From positions 62,001 through 126,000 of the forward strand of contig NZ_BCWQ01000003.1 in the NCBI RefSeq assembly GCF_001592285.1: a stretch of DNA of 64,000 bases. The letters are read 5' to 3'. The notes under the pieces are model-generated. The model had not been told where the DNA came from and did not search any database. It was given only the letters and a program-made list of their open reading frames with translations. Below are positions 17,416-25,333 of the stretch, in pieces. This DNA comes from Hydrogenophaga pseudoflava NBRC 102511 (GTDB lineage Bacteria; Pseudomonadota; Gammaproteobacteria; Burkholderiales; Burkholderiaceae_C). A program made the position numbers and the translations under genes. The first letter of the stretch is position 1. Each line of letters begins with the position of its first letter.

Positions 17416-18129
17416 CTACGCCCCGGCGTCGCCCTGGCCCAGCCGGCGCTGCACCGCCGACTCTTCATCTACCGCCCGCTCGAAGCGCTCCAGTCCGATC
17501 TGGTTGAGCACACGCTTGAACTCGCAGGCCACCTCGGGCTTCAGCTCGGCGACCCGCCGCGCTGCGGCGAGCGACACCGCGTCGAGTTCGTCCGGCGGCA
17601 CGCAGCGGTAGACCAGGCCCCAGGCCAGCGCCTGCGCGGCGTCGAAGGGCTCGCCCAGCAGCGTCAGCGCCTTGGCGCGCATGGGGCCGATGGCGGCGGG
17701 CAGAGTGGCCACCAGGCCACCGGTGACGAAGACGCCGAGCGAGGCTTCGGGCAGCTTGAACTTCGCGCTGTCGGCGGCGAAGACGATGTCGGCGTTCATC
17801 GTCCATTCGAAGCCCGCGCCGACCGTCCAGCCGTGCACTGCAGCAATCACCGGGCAGCGGTGCGCGACGATGGCGCGCGAGACGGCCTGCACGAGTTCCA
17901 GGTCTTTGTCGGTCGGCGCGGCGCTCACGTCGCGGCCGGCGCAGAAGGCGCGGCCGTTGCCGCGCAGGCGGATGGCGCGCACCGCGGGGTCGGTGGCCGC
18001 CGTGTTGAGCGCTTCAAGCAGGGCCTCGGCCAGCGGGTTGTGGATGGCGTTGAGCTTGTCCGGGCGGTTGAGCGTGAGCGTGAGGACGCCGGCGTCGGTG
18101 GTGTGCAGGAGTGTGGATGTGGCGGGCAT
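17416..18129 (-). CDS. Enoyl-CoA hydratase/isomerase family protein
   Basis: A 237-residue crotonase-fold protein. Family marks: LTLNRPDKLNAIHNPLAEAL, RAIRLRGNGRAFCAGRD (oxyanion hole) and HGWTVGAGFEWTMNADIVFAAD. The usual second catalytic Glu position lies in the KLPEASLGVF segment. It is shorter than typical hydratases (about 260 residues). The start at 18129 was chosen because the upstream extension is low-quality sequence. The substrate is unknown; beta-oxidation or aromatic CoA-ester degradation is likely. Confidence 0.87.
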   Translation of the reverse strand: MPATSTLLHTTDAGVLTLTLNRPDKLNAIHNPLAEALLEALNTAATDPAVRAIRLRGNGRAFCAGRDVSAAPTDKDLELVQAVSRAIVAHRCPVIAAVHGWTVGAGFEWTMNADIVFAADSAKFKLPEASLGVFVTGGLVATLPAAIGPMRAKALTLLGEPFDAAQALAWGLVYRCVPPDELDAVSLAAARRVAELKPEVACEFKRVLNQIGLERFERAVDEESAVQRRLGQGDAGA

Positions 18130-18246
18130 GGCGCAGGCTAGCAGGGTTTGGCGTGTAGGACCTGTCCTACCAGCAGACTGCGCGTTCACCGATGCCGGGG
18201 CAACGGCATGACCAACAGAATGAATCACAACCGAAAGGAGTGCCTC

Positions 18247-18459
18247 ATGACACAACAGACTGGATTCATCGTTGGCAAGGTCGAGTTCCGCCCGGGCGAT
18301 GGCGCCCTGATGCGCATCCCGAAAGGCCCGGTGGAGATCGAGACCACCAAACTCGAAGCCACCCTGAGCTGGGTGGAAGGCGAAACCCACGGGGCTGCGG
18401 CCATGCCGCTGGCGGACTTCAAACGCTACGTGACCCAGGGTGCGATTGCACTGCACTGA
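18247..18459 (+). CDS. Small conserved-looking protein of unknown function
   Basis: A 70-residue soluble protein beginning MTQQTGFIVGKVEFRPGDG, rich in beta-type segments and without signal peptide or membrane helix. GAAAGGAG stands seven bases before the ATG at 18247, which decides this start over the in-frame ATG at 18222. It has the length and composition of a real small gene but I do not recognise the family. It is transcribed in the same direction as the downstream glycine-zipper lipid-envelope protein, about 100 bases away. Confidence 0.6.
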   Translation: MTQQTGFIVGKVEFRPGDGALMRIPKGPVEIETTKLEATLSWVEGETHGAAAMPLADFKRYVTQGAIALH

Positions 18460-18558
18460 ACGCGGTGGGGGCGTGAACAGCGGTGTGCGATTGACACCGT
18501 TTGTCACGCCCTCGCGGGCGGGCGGCACTACATTGCGCGCCCTGAAAGGAACATAAAA

Positions 18559-19113
18559 ATGGACAAGTCGTTGATCAAGGGCATGGCCGTGGGTGGCATC
18601 GCCACGGTGGTGCTGGGGGCCGGCGCGGTCTCCGGGTACCGCACGCTGGCGCAGCCCAAGGAGGCCGAGGTGGTGGCCGTGAAGCAGGTGCTGCAGACCG
18701 TGTCGACACCGCAGGTGCGCTGCGAGAACGTGCAGGTGCGCCGGCAGGCGCCGGTGAAGGATGAGCACCGCATCGCCGGCACGGTGATCGGCGGTGTGGC
18801 GGGCGGCCTGCTGGGCAACCAGATCGGTGGTGGCAACGGCAAGAAGGTGGCCACGGTGGCGGGCGCGGTGGCCGGGGGCTACGCCGGTAACCGGGTGCAA
18901 AAAAATCTGCAGGAAAACGACGTGGTCACGACCACGGAGCAGCGCTGCAAGACGGTGCAGCAGAAGTCGCAGCGGCTGGTGGGTTACGACGTGACCTACC
19001 GCCTCAACGGCCAGGAGGGCAAGACGCGCACGTCTTTTGAACCCGGCGCCACGCTGCCGGTGAAGGACGGGCAGGTGGTGACCACGCCGCCGCCGACGGA
19101 GGCGCGCTCGTAA
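18559..19113 (+). CDS. Glycine-zipper 2TM domain envelope protein
   Basis: A 184-residue protein with an N-terminal membrane or signal segment (IATVVLGAGAVSGY) and a clear glycine zipper, IAGTVIGGVAGGLLGNQIGG then GKKVATVAGAVAGGYAGN, as in SlyB/17-kDa-antigen proteins. The C-terminal CKTVQQKSQRLVGYDVTYRLNGQEG segment is the usual beta domain of this family. No lipobox Cys is seen. Likely located in the cell envelope; precise role unknown. AAAGGAAC precedes the ATG. Confidence 0.85.
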   Translation: MDKSLIKGMAVGGIATVVLGAGAVSGYRTLAQPKEAEVVAVKQVLQTVSTPQVRCENVQVRRQAPVKDEHRIAGTVIGGVAGGLLGNQIGGGNGKKVATVAGAVAGGYAGNRVQKNLQENDVVTTTEQRCKTVQQKSQRLVGYDVTYRLNGQEGKTRTSFEPGATLPVKDGQVVTTPPPTEARS

Positions 19114-19132
19114 GCCGGCCCGGGCGCCGCGC

Positions 19133-19939
19133 TCACGCCGTCAGCGTGAGCAGGATGTCGGCGTACCAGGCGCAGTTCAGCCCCAGGGATTCGTCCTGCA
19201 CACGGTCGCGGTTGCCCATGTCCATGCGCGCCGAGTGCACGCCCAGCAGCTGCCATGGCAGTGGTGCGCCGTCGCGCGTCATGCCGTGGTGACGCGTCAC
19301 CACCGGCGCCCCGCTGGTGCCGCGGTGGGTGCGCGCGTCGGTGAGAAAGAAGCCCCGGCCCTGGAAGCGCACACCAAACGGTGAGGCGATGGCCGCGTGG
19401 CGCAGGACCGGCAGCTGGTACACCGTGTCGCGAAAGCCCAGCGGGAAGCCGGCGATGCACAGGGCCGCATCGATGGGCACGCTGTCGAAGTCGCCGGGCA
19501 GGTGCTCCGGCGTGAAGGCGAAGACGATGGCCCCTTCGGGCAAGGCCTCCCGGTCAATCTCCAGCACGCCCACGTCGATCTCGCCACCGCCGTCGGTGCC
19601 CTGGCGCCAGACGGCCGTCCCGTTCGCATACAGCAGCATGGAAAACTCGGTGCAGCGCGAGAGGTTCTGGGCGTCCAGGTGCAGCGTGATCGCCAACCGG
19701 CTGGGGTGGTGGTGGCTGGGTTCGTCGATCAGCACATGGCGGCTGGTCACAAGGAACAGGCGGTCGTCGCGCTGGAAGAAGAAGCCGGAGGCGTTGGTCA
19801 GGGCGATGTCACCGTCGTAGGTGGTGATGCCTGGCGTGGCGAGGAACAGCGGGTCCACGGCGGGTGTGGGAGCGGTCGACCGGTCGGCAGGAGCTGCGTT
19901 CATGCCCGCAGTGTCGGCGCTTTCGGGTGTCTGTGCCAT
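19133..19939 (-). CDS. Trypsin-like serine protease domain protein
   Basis: A 268-residue trypsin-fold protein with an intact triad by position: His68 in VTSRHVLID, Asp122 in GEIDVGVLE and Ser209 in HRGTSGAPVV. It lacks PDZ domains and a recognisable signal peptide, so it appears cytosolic, unlike DegP. Such short trypsin-like proteins occur in several bacterial defence and stress contexts. It starts only ten bases downstream of the metallo-beta-lactamase gene and could be the last gene of riboswitch operon 2, though function gives no link. An internal start at Met13 is possible. Confidence 0.78.
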   Translation of the reverse strand: MAQTPESADTAGMNAAPADRSTAPTPAVDPLFLATPGITTYDGDIALTNASGFFFQRDDRLFLVTSRHVLIDEPSHHHPSRLAITLHLDAQNLSRCTEFSMLLYANGTAVWRQGTDGGGEIDVGVLEIDREALPEGAIVFAFTPEHLPGDFDSVPIDAALCIAGFPLGFRDTVYQLPVLRHAAIASPFGVRFQGRGFFLTDARTHRGTSGAPVVTRHHGMTRDGAPLPWQLLGVHSARMDMGNRDRVQDESLGLNCAWYADILLTLTA

Positions 19940-19949
19940 GTGGGTGCTG

Positions 19950-20717
19950 CTATGACCCGGGCGGGCGGTCCAGGTAGGCCCGCACCAGTTCCTTGAGCCG
20001 ATCGCGCCCGAAGCTCGGGTCGTGGCCGGCGTGCACCACGTTCACCGGCAGGCCGAGCAGGCGTTCCATGGTGCGCGCGTAGGCCGCGCGGTCGGAGTGC
20101 GGCAGGGCGTCGAGCAGCGGGCCGTCGTAGACCGCATCGCCGGAAAACAGCGTGCCGGTGGCCGCCTCCCACAGGCCGATGCTGCCGGGCGAGTGGCCGG
20201 GCAGGTGCAGCACCTCGAAGTGGCGGTTGCCCAGGTCGATGACGTCGCCGTCTTCGAGCTCGCGCGTGACGGTGGCCTGTTTGATCTCCCAGGCCGAGAG
20301 GTCGTAGTCCGGCCGGGGCAGCGCGGTGAGCGCGGCGCCGCCGGTTTCGTAACCGGGCGCCGCGAAGTCCAGGTGCTGGAGGTCGATGTCGCCCAGCGTG
20401 TAGGCCGGGTCGGCGCCGCGCAGGCCGGGCGCTTCGAGCCGGTGGCACCAGCACTCGGCGAATTCGTGGTGGCCGCCCACGTGGTCCAGGTGCACGTGCG
20501 TGGCGAGTGCCGCGACGCGATGGCCGAACAGGTGGCGCGAGGCCTGGTAGAGGCTGCTCACGCCCAGGCCGGTGTCGACCACGAGGTCGATGTCGCGGCC
20601 GCGGATGTGCCAGATGTTGCAGCGGAGCAGCGGCACGACGTGGGGCTCGGTGATCAGCGTGAGGCCGTCGCCGAGGGAACGGAATTCAAACCAGTCGCCC
20701 TCGAGGGTGGGGAGCAT
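19950..20717 (-). CDS. Metallo-beta-lactamase fold hydrolase
   Basis: A 255-residue MBL-fold enzyme. The metal motif THVHLDHVGGH gives His74, His76, Asp78 and His79; further ligands lie in HLPGHSPGSIG and LFSGDAVYDG, with a C-terminal HAGHDPSFG. The sequence type is that of glyoxalase II/quorum-lactonase relatives; the substrate is unknown. It follows the 209-residue unknown gene by 27 bases in riboswitch operon 2. A role hydrolysing an ester, thioester or lactam intermediate is possible (inference). Confidence 0.85.
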   Translation of the reverse strand: MLPTLEGDWFEFRSLGDGLTLITEPHVVPLLRCNIWHIRGRDIDLVVDTGLGVSSLYQASRHLFGHRVAALATHVHLDHVGGHHEFAECWCHRLEAPGLRGADPAYTLGDIDLQHLDFAAPGYETGGAALTALPRPDYDLSAWEIKQATVTRELEDGDVIDLGNRHFEVLHLPGHSPGSIGLWEAATGTLFSGDAVYDGPLLDALPHSDRAAYARTMERLLGLPVNVVHAGHDPSFGRDRLKELVRAYLDRPPGS

Positions 20718-20744
20718 CGTGGGCCTGTGGTGGTGGCGACCAGT

Positions 20745-21374
20745 CTAGGCCGGCGCTTCGCTGAACACCAGCTCGAAGTCGAGCAACGCATCGGCTGCGG
20801 CCGGGTGGCGCTGCACCAGTTCGGCCAGGGTTTCGTCGGGCCGCAGGTCGGCCGGCCAGGCGGCGCGGCGTGGGCGCACGGTGAGGGTGTATCGGCCGGC
20901 CGTGAAGCGCATCGCGCCGGTGGGCTGGCCCTGGCCATCCACCTCGGCCTGCGCGGCATGGGGGCCGGTGGAGCCGGGCAGGCGCTCCCACACCTCCAGG
21001 TAGCGGCCGTGCACGCCGGTCTCGATCACGCGCTCGCTGGTCTCGAACACCATGTACCCCGCGTCGGGCGTGCTGCGCGGCGGCTGCACGTCCCAGTGGC
21101 GGTGCCAGGTGCAGATGTCGGGCTGGCCATTCACACCATGCGTGATGCGCGTGAGGCCGCAGAAGCCCTGCAGCAACGCGCGGCCGGCGGACGTCGCTGG
21201 GTCGATGCCCGCGGGCACGCGCAGGTCGGCGTGCCAGCCCTCGGTCTGCAGCCAGTGCACCTGCGTGGTGGTGTCGCGGCCCTCCGGCGTTTCCAGCAGG
21301 GTGCGTTGCCAGACGCCGCGGTAGGCGGCGGGCACGGGTTCGTCGGGTGCGGGCAGGTCGATCCAGTGGGTCAT
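20745..21374 (-). CDS. Unrecognised 209-residue protein of guanidine operon 2
   Basis: A 209-residue soluble protein beginning MTHWIDLPAPDEPVPAAYRG. It shows GVWQRTLLET, a THVHW-like TTQVHWLQTEGWHADLRVP strand, GFCGLTRIT and GYMVFETSERVIETG, suggesting a beta-barrel (lipocalin-like or HRI1-like) ligand-binding fold. I do not recognise a family with certainty and see no catalytic motif. Start at 21374, five bases after the isochorismatase-like gene's stop. Co-transcription with a creatininase and two hydrolases suggests a binding or enzymatic role in the same pathway. Confidence 0.7.
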   Translation of the reverse strand: MTHWIDLPAPDEPVPAAYRGVWQRTLLETPEGRDTTTQVHWLQTEGWHADLRVPAGIDPATSAGRALLQGFCGLTRITHGVNGQPDICTWHRHWDVQPPRSTPDAGYMVFETSERVIETGVHGRYLEVWERLPGSTGPHAAQAEVDGQGQPTGAMRFTAGRYTLTVRPRRAAWPADLRPDETLAELVQRHPAAADALLDFELVFSEAPA

Positions 21375-21378
21375 GGGT

Positions 21379-22056
21379 TCACGCCGCTTCCCGGTTCGCG
21401 CGCGGCAGCGCGTTGAGCGCGGCCGCGGCCTCGGCCGTGCTGCAGACGCCGCCGAAGATGCCGCCCTCGACACCGATCATGGCCAGGGCCGGGGCCTGCA
21501 GCTCGGGCTGGCTGGCGGCGGTGGCGTCGCCCACGGTGGTGCAGACAAAGCCGCGGTCGATGGCTTCGCGCAGGGTGGAGTGCACGCACACCTCGGTGGT
21601 GACGCCGCACAGCAGCAGGCGGCGGACGCCGAAGGCGCCGAGCAGCGCGCCCAGCGTGGTCTTGTGGAAGGCGCCGTAGCCGGGCTTGTCGATCACGTGT
21701 TCGCAGGCCAGCGGGCGCAGCTCGGGCACGAAGTCGTGGCCCTGTTCGCCGCGCACCAGCAACCGGCCCAGGGGCCCGGGGCCGCCGATGCGCGCCCCGG
21801 CCGCCACACTGCGCGCGAGCTTGGCCGGCGGGCAGTCCGAGAGGTCGGGCAGGTGGCCTTCGCGCGTGTGGAAGATGTGCAGACCGGCGCCGCGCGCGGC
21901 CACCAGCAGCGCCTTCACCTGGCCCACCACGGCCTGCATGCGAGAGATGTCCAGACCGGCCTGTTGCGCGTAACCGCCGGGGCTGCAGAAGTCGCGCTGC
22001 ATGTCGATGACGATCAGCGCGGTGGCCTGGGGGTCGAGGTCTTGCAGGTTGGTCAT
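21379..22056 (-). CDS. Isochorismatase-like cysteine hydrolase
   Basis: A 225-residue isochorismatase-like hydrolase with an intact Asp18 (IVIDMQRDF), Lys124 (VIDKPGYGAFHKT) and Cys157 (GVTTEVCVHST) triad, so an amide-type hydrolase rather than true isochorismatase. This superfamily includes biuret hydrolase, ureidoacrylate hydrolase and guanylurea hydrolase. Its ATG overlaps the creatininase stop by four bases. Being in a guanidine-riboswitch operon, an acyl- or carbamoyl-guanidine type substrate is an attractive but unproven idea. Confidence 0.85.
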   Translation of the reverse strand: MTNLQDLDPQATALIVIDMQRDFCSPGGYAQQAGLDISRMQAVVGQVKALLVAARGAGLHIFHTREGHLPDLSDCPPAKLARSVAAGARIGGPGPLGRLLVRGEQGHDFVPELRPLACEHVIDKPGYGAFHKTTLGALLGAFGVRRLLLCGVTTEVCVHSTLREAIDRGFVCTTVGDATAASQPELQAPALAMIGVEGGIFGGVCSTAEAAAALNALPRANREAA

Positions 22057-22838
22057 GGTCGGGTGAATCCGGTGGTGATGGCCTCGGCCATGCGGCGCGC
22101 GACCTCGTCGGCCAGCAGCTTGCCCTTGGCGGCGTCGGAACCTTTGGCCGACGACAGCACGCCCGAGGGCGGCACCCAGTCGGTGCGACTGGGATACATG
22201 TCGTAGGGCGGGAAGTCGGCCGGCCCGTCGTCGGGCAGCAGGTCCATGCGCACCAGGCTGGGGTGGTGGTGCAGCATCATGGACGTCTCCAGCACGGCCG
22301 CGTGTTCGAGCGCGAAGCCGGGGAAGCCGTCGGGGAACACGTCGCCCAGGGTCTCGGGCGTCATGAAGTCCCAGTACTCCAGCCGCATCACCTGCAGCGC
22401 ACAGGCCGGGTCGGCCGCTTTGGCGTCGCGCAGGCCAAGGTCGATGCCTTCGATCAGGAACCACTGGTTTTCGTAGTGGCCGTTGACGACGACGAGCTTG
22501 TCGACGCCATGGCGCGCGAACTCGCGCACCGCGTCGCGGATCTGGCCGATGAGGGTGGCGGCGTCGACGCTGGTGGTGCCGCAGAAGTGCTGGCCGCCGC
22601 CGCACTTGGGCTGCGACTTGTAGCCGTAGCTCAGCGTGGGCGCGACCAGACCGCCCACGCGCGCGGCCGTGTCGGCCGCGACGGCGCTGGCCAGCAGGCC
22701 GTCGGTGCCCAGCGGCAGGTGCGGGCCGTGCTGCTCCAGCGCGCCCACCGGCAGCAGCACGGGCGGGTGCCCGGCGCGGATGCGCTGCTGGTAGTCGACC
22801 CAGGAGAGCTGGTTCATCCAGACGGTGGTGGTGTTCAT
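22053..22838 (-). CDS. Creatininase (creatinine amidohydrolase)
   Basis: A 261-residue enzyme very close to Pseudomonas creatininase in length and motif order: LPVGALEQHGPH, YGYKSQPKCGGGQHFCGTTS, VVVNGHYENQWFLIEGIDL, YWDF and ADFPPYDMYPSRT. All metal ligands are present with a constant +1 offset from the Pseudomonas putida numbering as I recall it: Glu35, His37, Asp46, His121, Glu123. The enzyme interconverts creatinine and creatine, or opens a similar cyclic guanidine. The ATG overlaps the EamA stop (ATGA) and the stop overlaps the next gene. A creatinase gene is not in the window. It links the operon to guanidino compounds, matching its riboswitch. Confidence 0.9.
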   Translation of the reverse strand: MNTTTVWMNQLSWVDYQQRIRAGHPPVLLPVGALEQHGPHLPLGTDGLLASAVAADTAARVGGLVAPTLSYGYKSQPKCGGGQHFCGTTSVDAATLIGQIRDAVREFARHGVDKLVVVNGHYENQWFLIEGIDLGLRDAKAADPACALQVMRLEYWDFMTPETLGDVFPDGFPGFALEHAAVLETSMMLHHHPSLVRMDLLPDDGPADFPPYDMYPSRTDWVPPSGVLSSAKGSDAAKGKLLADEVARRMAEAITTGFTRP

Positions 22839-23779
22839 GGCGTGCGGGGGCCGGTGGCGGCGATGGGGTGGGAGGGTGTCTCGGTCATGGTCGGTTCGGC
22901 GGGCGGGAACAGGGCCTCGGCCAGCGCCGCGAAGGTGATCAGCGCGCCGCCGGCCCAGCCCATGGGGCTCAGGCTTTCGCCACCGAATGCAATGGCCGTG
23001 CCCACCGAGACCAGCAGCTCGGCCAGCAGGATCACGCCGGCGCGGCTGCTCTCCAGGTGGCTCACGCCGTACTGCCAGGTCACGGTGGCCAGCAGCATCC
23101 AGCCGAAGCCGTAGGCCAGCAGCGCCAGCCACAGCCACGCACCGATGACGGGCAGCTCGCGCCCCGTGACCGCGGTGGCGATGCCCGAGAGCAGGCCGCA
23201 GCCGACGAAGACGGCGAAGGTCTTGGTGCGCAGCGGCACGCGGTGCGCGGCGCGCGCGATCACGTTGTTGGCGGCGAAGGCGAAGCCGGCCGAGAGCGAG
23301 AGCGCGTCGACCCAGGTGAAGGCCAGCGCCTCGCCGCCGATGCCCGGCCCGCCGAGCACCAGCCACAGCCCGACGACCGCACCGGCCACCGCGGCCCAGC
23401 GCGCGGGCGGGATGCGTTCCTTCAGGAACAGCCAGCCGCCCAGCACCGACCACACCGGCGAGAGGTAGAACAGGAACATCACCCGCGCCACGTCGCCCAG
23501 CATCACCGCGTTCACGAACGAGGTGTTGGCCCAGCCGCCGACCAGCGTGAGCGCGAGCACCAGGCCCCACTGGGCGCGCCAGGCGGTGCGGTCGCGCCAG
23601 AGCACGACCAGCGCCAGCAGCCCCACCGAGCCGTAGGTGAGCAGCGAGACCAGCGGGCCGGGCAGGCCCTGCGCGATGAAGCCTTTGAGCGGCATCCAGG
23701 TCAGGCCCCAGAGCGTGGCCGAGAACAGCAGCACGGCGGTGGCAACGCGGTCGGTGGGGTGGGCGGGCAGCAGGGTCAT
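22835..23779 (-). CDS. EamA/DMT-family transporter
   Basis: A 314-residue inner-membrane protein with ten hydrophobic segments arranged as two five-helix EamA repeats (LLFSATLWGLTWMPLKGF; LSLSAGFAFAANNVIARAA). DMT proteins move small metabolites; the related SMR-type guanidine exporters are shorter (about 110 residues), so this is not one of them. In a guanidine-riboswitch operon it may export or import a guanidino compound or a pathway product. The start at 23779 was chosen because upstream residues belong to the preceding SDR in another frame; no clear ribosome binding site is seen. Confidence 0.87.
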   Translation of the reverse strand: MTLLPAHPTDRVATAVLLFSATLWGLTWMPLKGFIAQGLPGPLVSLLTYGSVGLLALVVLWRDRTAWRAQWGLVLALTLVGGWANTSFVNAVMLGDVARVMFLFYLSPVWSVLGGWLFLKERIPPARWAAVAGAVVGLWLVLGGPGIGGEALAFTWVDALSLSAGFAFAANNVIARAAHRVPLRTKTFAVFVGCGLLSGIATAVTGRELPVIGAWLWLALLAYGFGWMLLATVTWQYGVSHLESSRAGVILLAELLVSVGTAIAFGGESLSPMGWAGGALITFAALAEALFPPAEPTMTETPSHPIAATGPRTP

Positions 23780-23789
23780 GGGGGAGGGT

Positions 23790-24551
23790 TCAGGGCATCG
23801 CCGAGCCGCCGTTGGGGCCCAGCACCTGCCCGGTGTAGAAGCGTGAGAGGTCACTGGCGAGGAAGAGCACGCTGTCGGCGATCTCCTCCGGTGCACCGAG
23901 CCGGTGCTGCGGGATCGCCAGCTCTTTCTCCACCCACTCGGCGCTCATGTGTTCGAGCGAGACCATGGCGGTGGCCACCGGGCCGGGCGCCACCGCGTTG
24001 GCGCGGATGTGCTGCGGCGCGAACTCGCGCGCCAGCGATTTGGTGAGGCCGATCACGCCGGCCTTGGCAGCGCAATACGGCGCGTAGCGCTCGCGGCCCA
24101 GGATGCCGAGATCGGACGCGATGTTGACGATGGCGCCCTGGCCCTTTGAAAGCATGCCGGGGATGACCGCACGGCAGACCAGGAACACGGCCTTGAGGTC
24201 CACCGCCAGCATCCGGTCCCAGTCGGCCTCGGTGGTCTCCAGAAAGGGCTTCTCCTGAATGATGCCGGCGTTGTTCACCAGCACGTCCACGGCGCCCACG
24301 GCGTCGGCCATGCGCTGCACCGGGGCGGCGTCGCTCACGTCGGCCTCGACGGCCTGCGCATGGCCGCCGGCCAAGACGATCTCGCGCACCACGGCGTCGG
24401 CCGCGTCCACCTGCCCGAGGTGGTTGACCCACACGAACGCACCCGCCTGCGCCAGGCGCAGTGCGCAGGCGCGGCCGATGCCGGTGGCCGCACCGGTGAC
24501 CAGGGCCGTGCGGCCCTGCAACGACATCGTGGGGAGCGTCGAGACCGTCAC
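23790..24551 (-). CDS. SDR-family oxidoreductase (operon 2, second)
   Basis: A 253-residue short-chain dehydrogenase from a GTG at 24551 (GTGA overlap with the preceding SDR stop; GAGGTG upstream). ATG at 24527 is the alternative. Cofactor loop TGAATGIG, NNAG, active-site Ser in NIASDLGIL and YCAAK (Tyr-x-x-x-Lys) are intact, with the C-terminal GQVLGPNGGSAMP typical of FabG-like enzymes. It probably oxidises or reduces a hydroxyl intermediate produced by the upstream hydroxylase-like protein (inference). Confidence 0.88.
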   Translation of the reverse strand: MTVSTLPTMSLQGRTALVTGAATGIGRACALRLAQAGAFVWVNHLGQVDAADAVVREIVLAGGHAQAVEADVSDAAPVQRMADAVGAVDVLVNNAGIIQEKPFLETTEADWDRMLAVDLKAVFLVCRAVIPGMLSKGQGAIVNIASDLGILGRERYAPYCAAKAGVIGLTKSLAREFAPQHIRANAVAPGPVATAMVSLEHMSAEWVEKELAIPQHRLGAPEEIADSVLFLASDLSRFYTGQVLGPNGGSAMP

Positions 24552-25333
24552 AGCATCACCTCGCCGTGGCTGGGACACAGGCACTGGCCGGTGAGCGCCG
24601 CCGACCCGTCGCTGGCCAGGAAGAGAAAACTGCCGGCCAGATCGTCCGGCGTGAGCATGACCGGCACGGCCTGGCGCGACAGGATCTCGCGTTCCACCTC
24701 GGCTTCGCTGCAGCCCCGCTCCAGTGCCATGGCCGCGAGCGATCGCATGGCGGCGTCTGTGCGCACCCAGCCGGGGCAGACCGCGTTGACGCGGATGCCG
24801 CGCGGGCCCAGTTCCAGCGCCAGCGAGCGCGTGAGGCCGACGATGGCGTGCTTGCTGGCGCTGTAGGCCGAGAAGCCGGCCACGCCGATGCGGCCCCAGA
24901 TGGACGACTGGTGGATCACGCTGGCGCCGCGCGGCAACACTGGCAACAGCGCGCGCGTGAGCCGCCACATGCCGCTGACGTTGTTGTCCAGCAGCGCGGC
25001 CCAGCGGGCGTTGGCGTCGTCGGCACCGTCGTCGACGGGCGTCGGGTATTCGGTGCCGGCGTTGTGGACCAGCACGTCGAGCCGGCCGAAGCATTCCGCC
25101 ACCTGCGCGGCGACGGCGGCCACCGCGGCATCGCTGCCCAGCTCGCACACCGCGCTGTGCACCTGGTGGCTGTGCAGGGATTCGACCAGCGCGTCCAGCG
25201 GCGCGGCCTCGCGGTCCAGCAGCAGCAACCGGGCGCCCTGTGCGAGGAAGGCCCGCGCCAGCGCCTGGCCGATGCCGCCGGCCGCGCCGGTGATGAGCAC
25301 GGTGCGGCCTTCCAGGCCGTAACGGACCGTCAT
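24548..25333 (-). CDS. SDR-family oxidoreductase (operon 2, first)
   Basis: A 261-residue short-chain dehydrogenase. Cofactor motif TGAAGGIG, HNAG (in place of NNAG), catalytic Ser in HQSSIWGRIG and YSASK are present; CPGWVRTD follows. Its ATG overlaps the stop of the desaturase-like gene (ATGA). It is only a distant paralogue of the next SDR, so the two are not a simple recent duplication. It probably acts on a different step of the same pathway. Confidence 0.88.
   Translation of the reverse strand: MTVRYGLEGRTVLITGAAGGIGQALARAFLAQGARLLLLDREAAPLDALVESLHSHQVHSAVCELGSDAAVAAVAAQVAECFGRLDVLVHNAGTEYPTPVDDGADDANARWAALLDNNVSGMWRLTRALLPVLPRGASVIHQSSIWGRIGVAGFSAYSASKHAIVGLTRSLALELGPRGIRVNAVCPGWVRTDAAMRSLAAMALERGCSEAEVEREILSRQAVPVMLTPDDLAGSFLFLASDGSAALTGQCLCPSHGEVML

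Noticed and set aside
22835-23779. EamA transporter as a known SMR-type guanidine exporter
   Set aside because: It is about three times longer than SMR exporters and has the two-repeat EamA layout, so only a general transport role is claimed.
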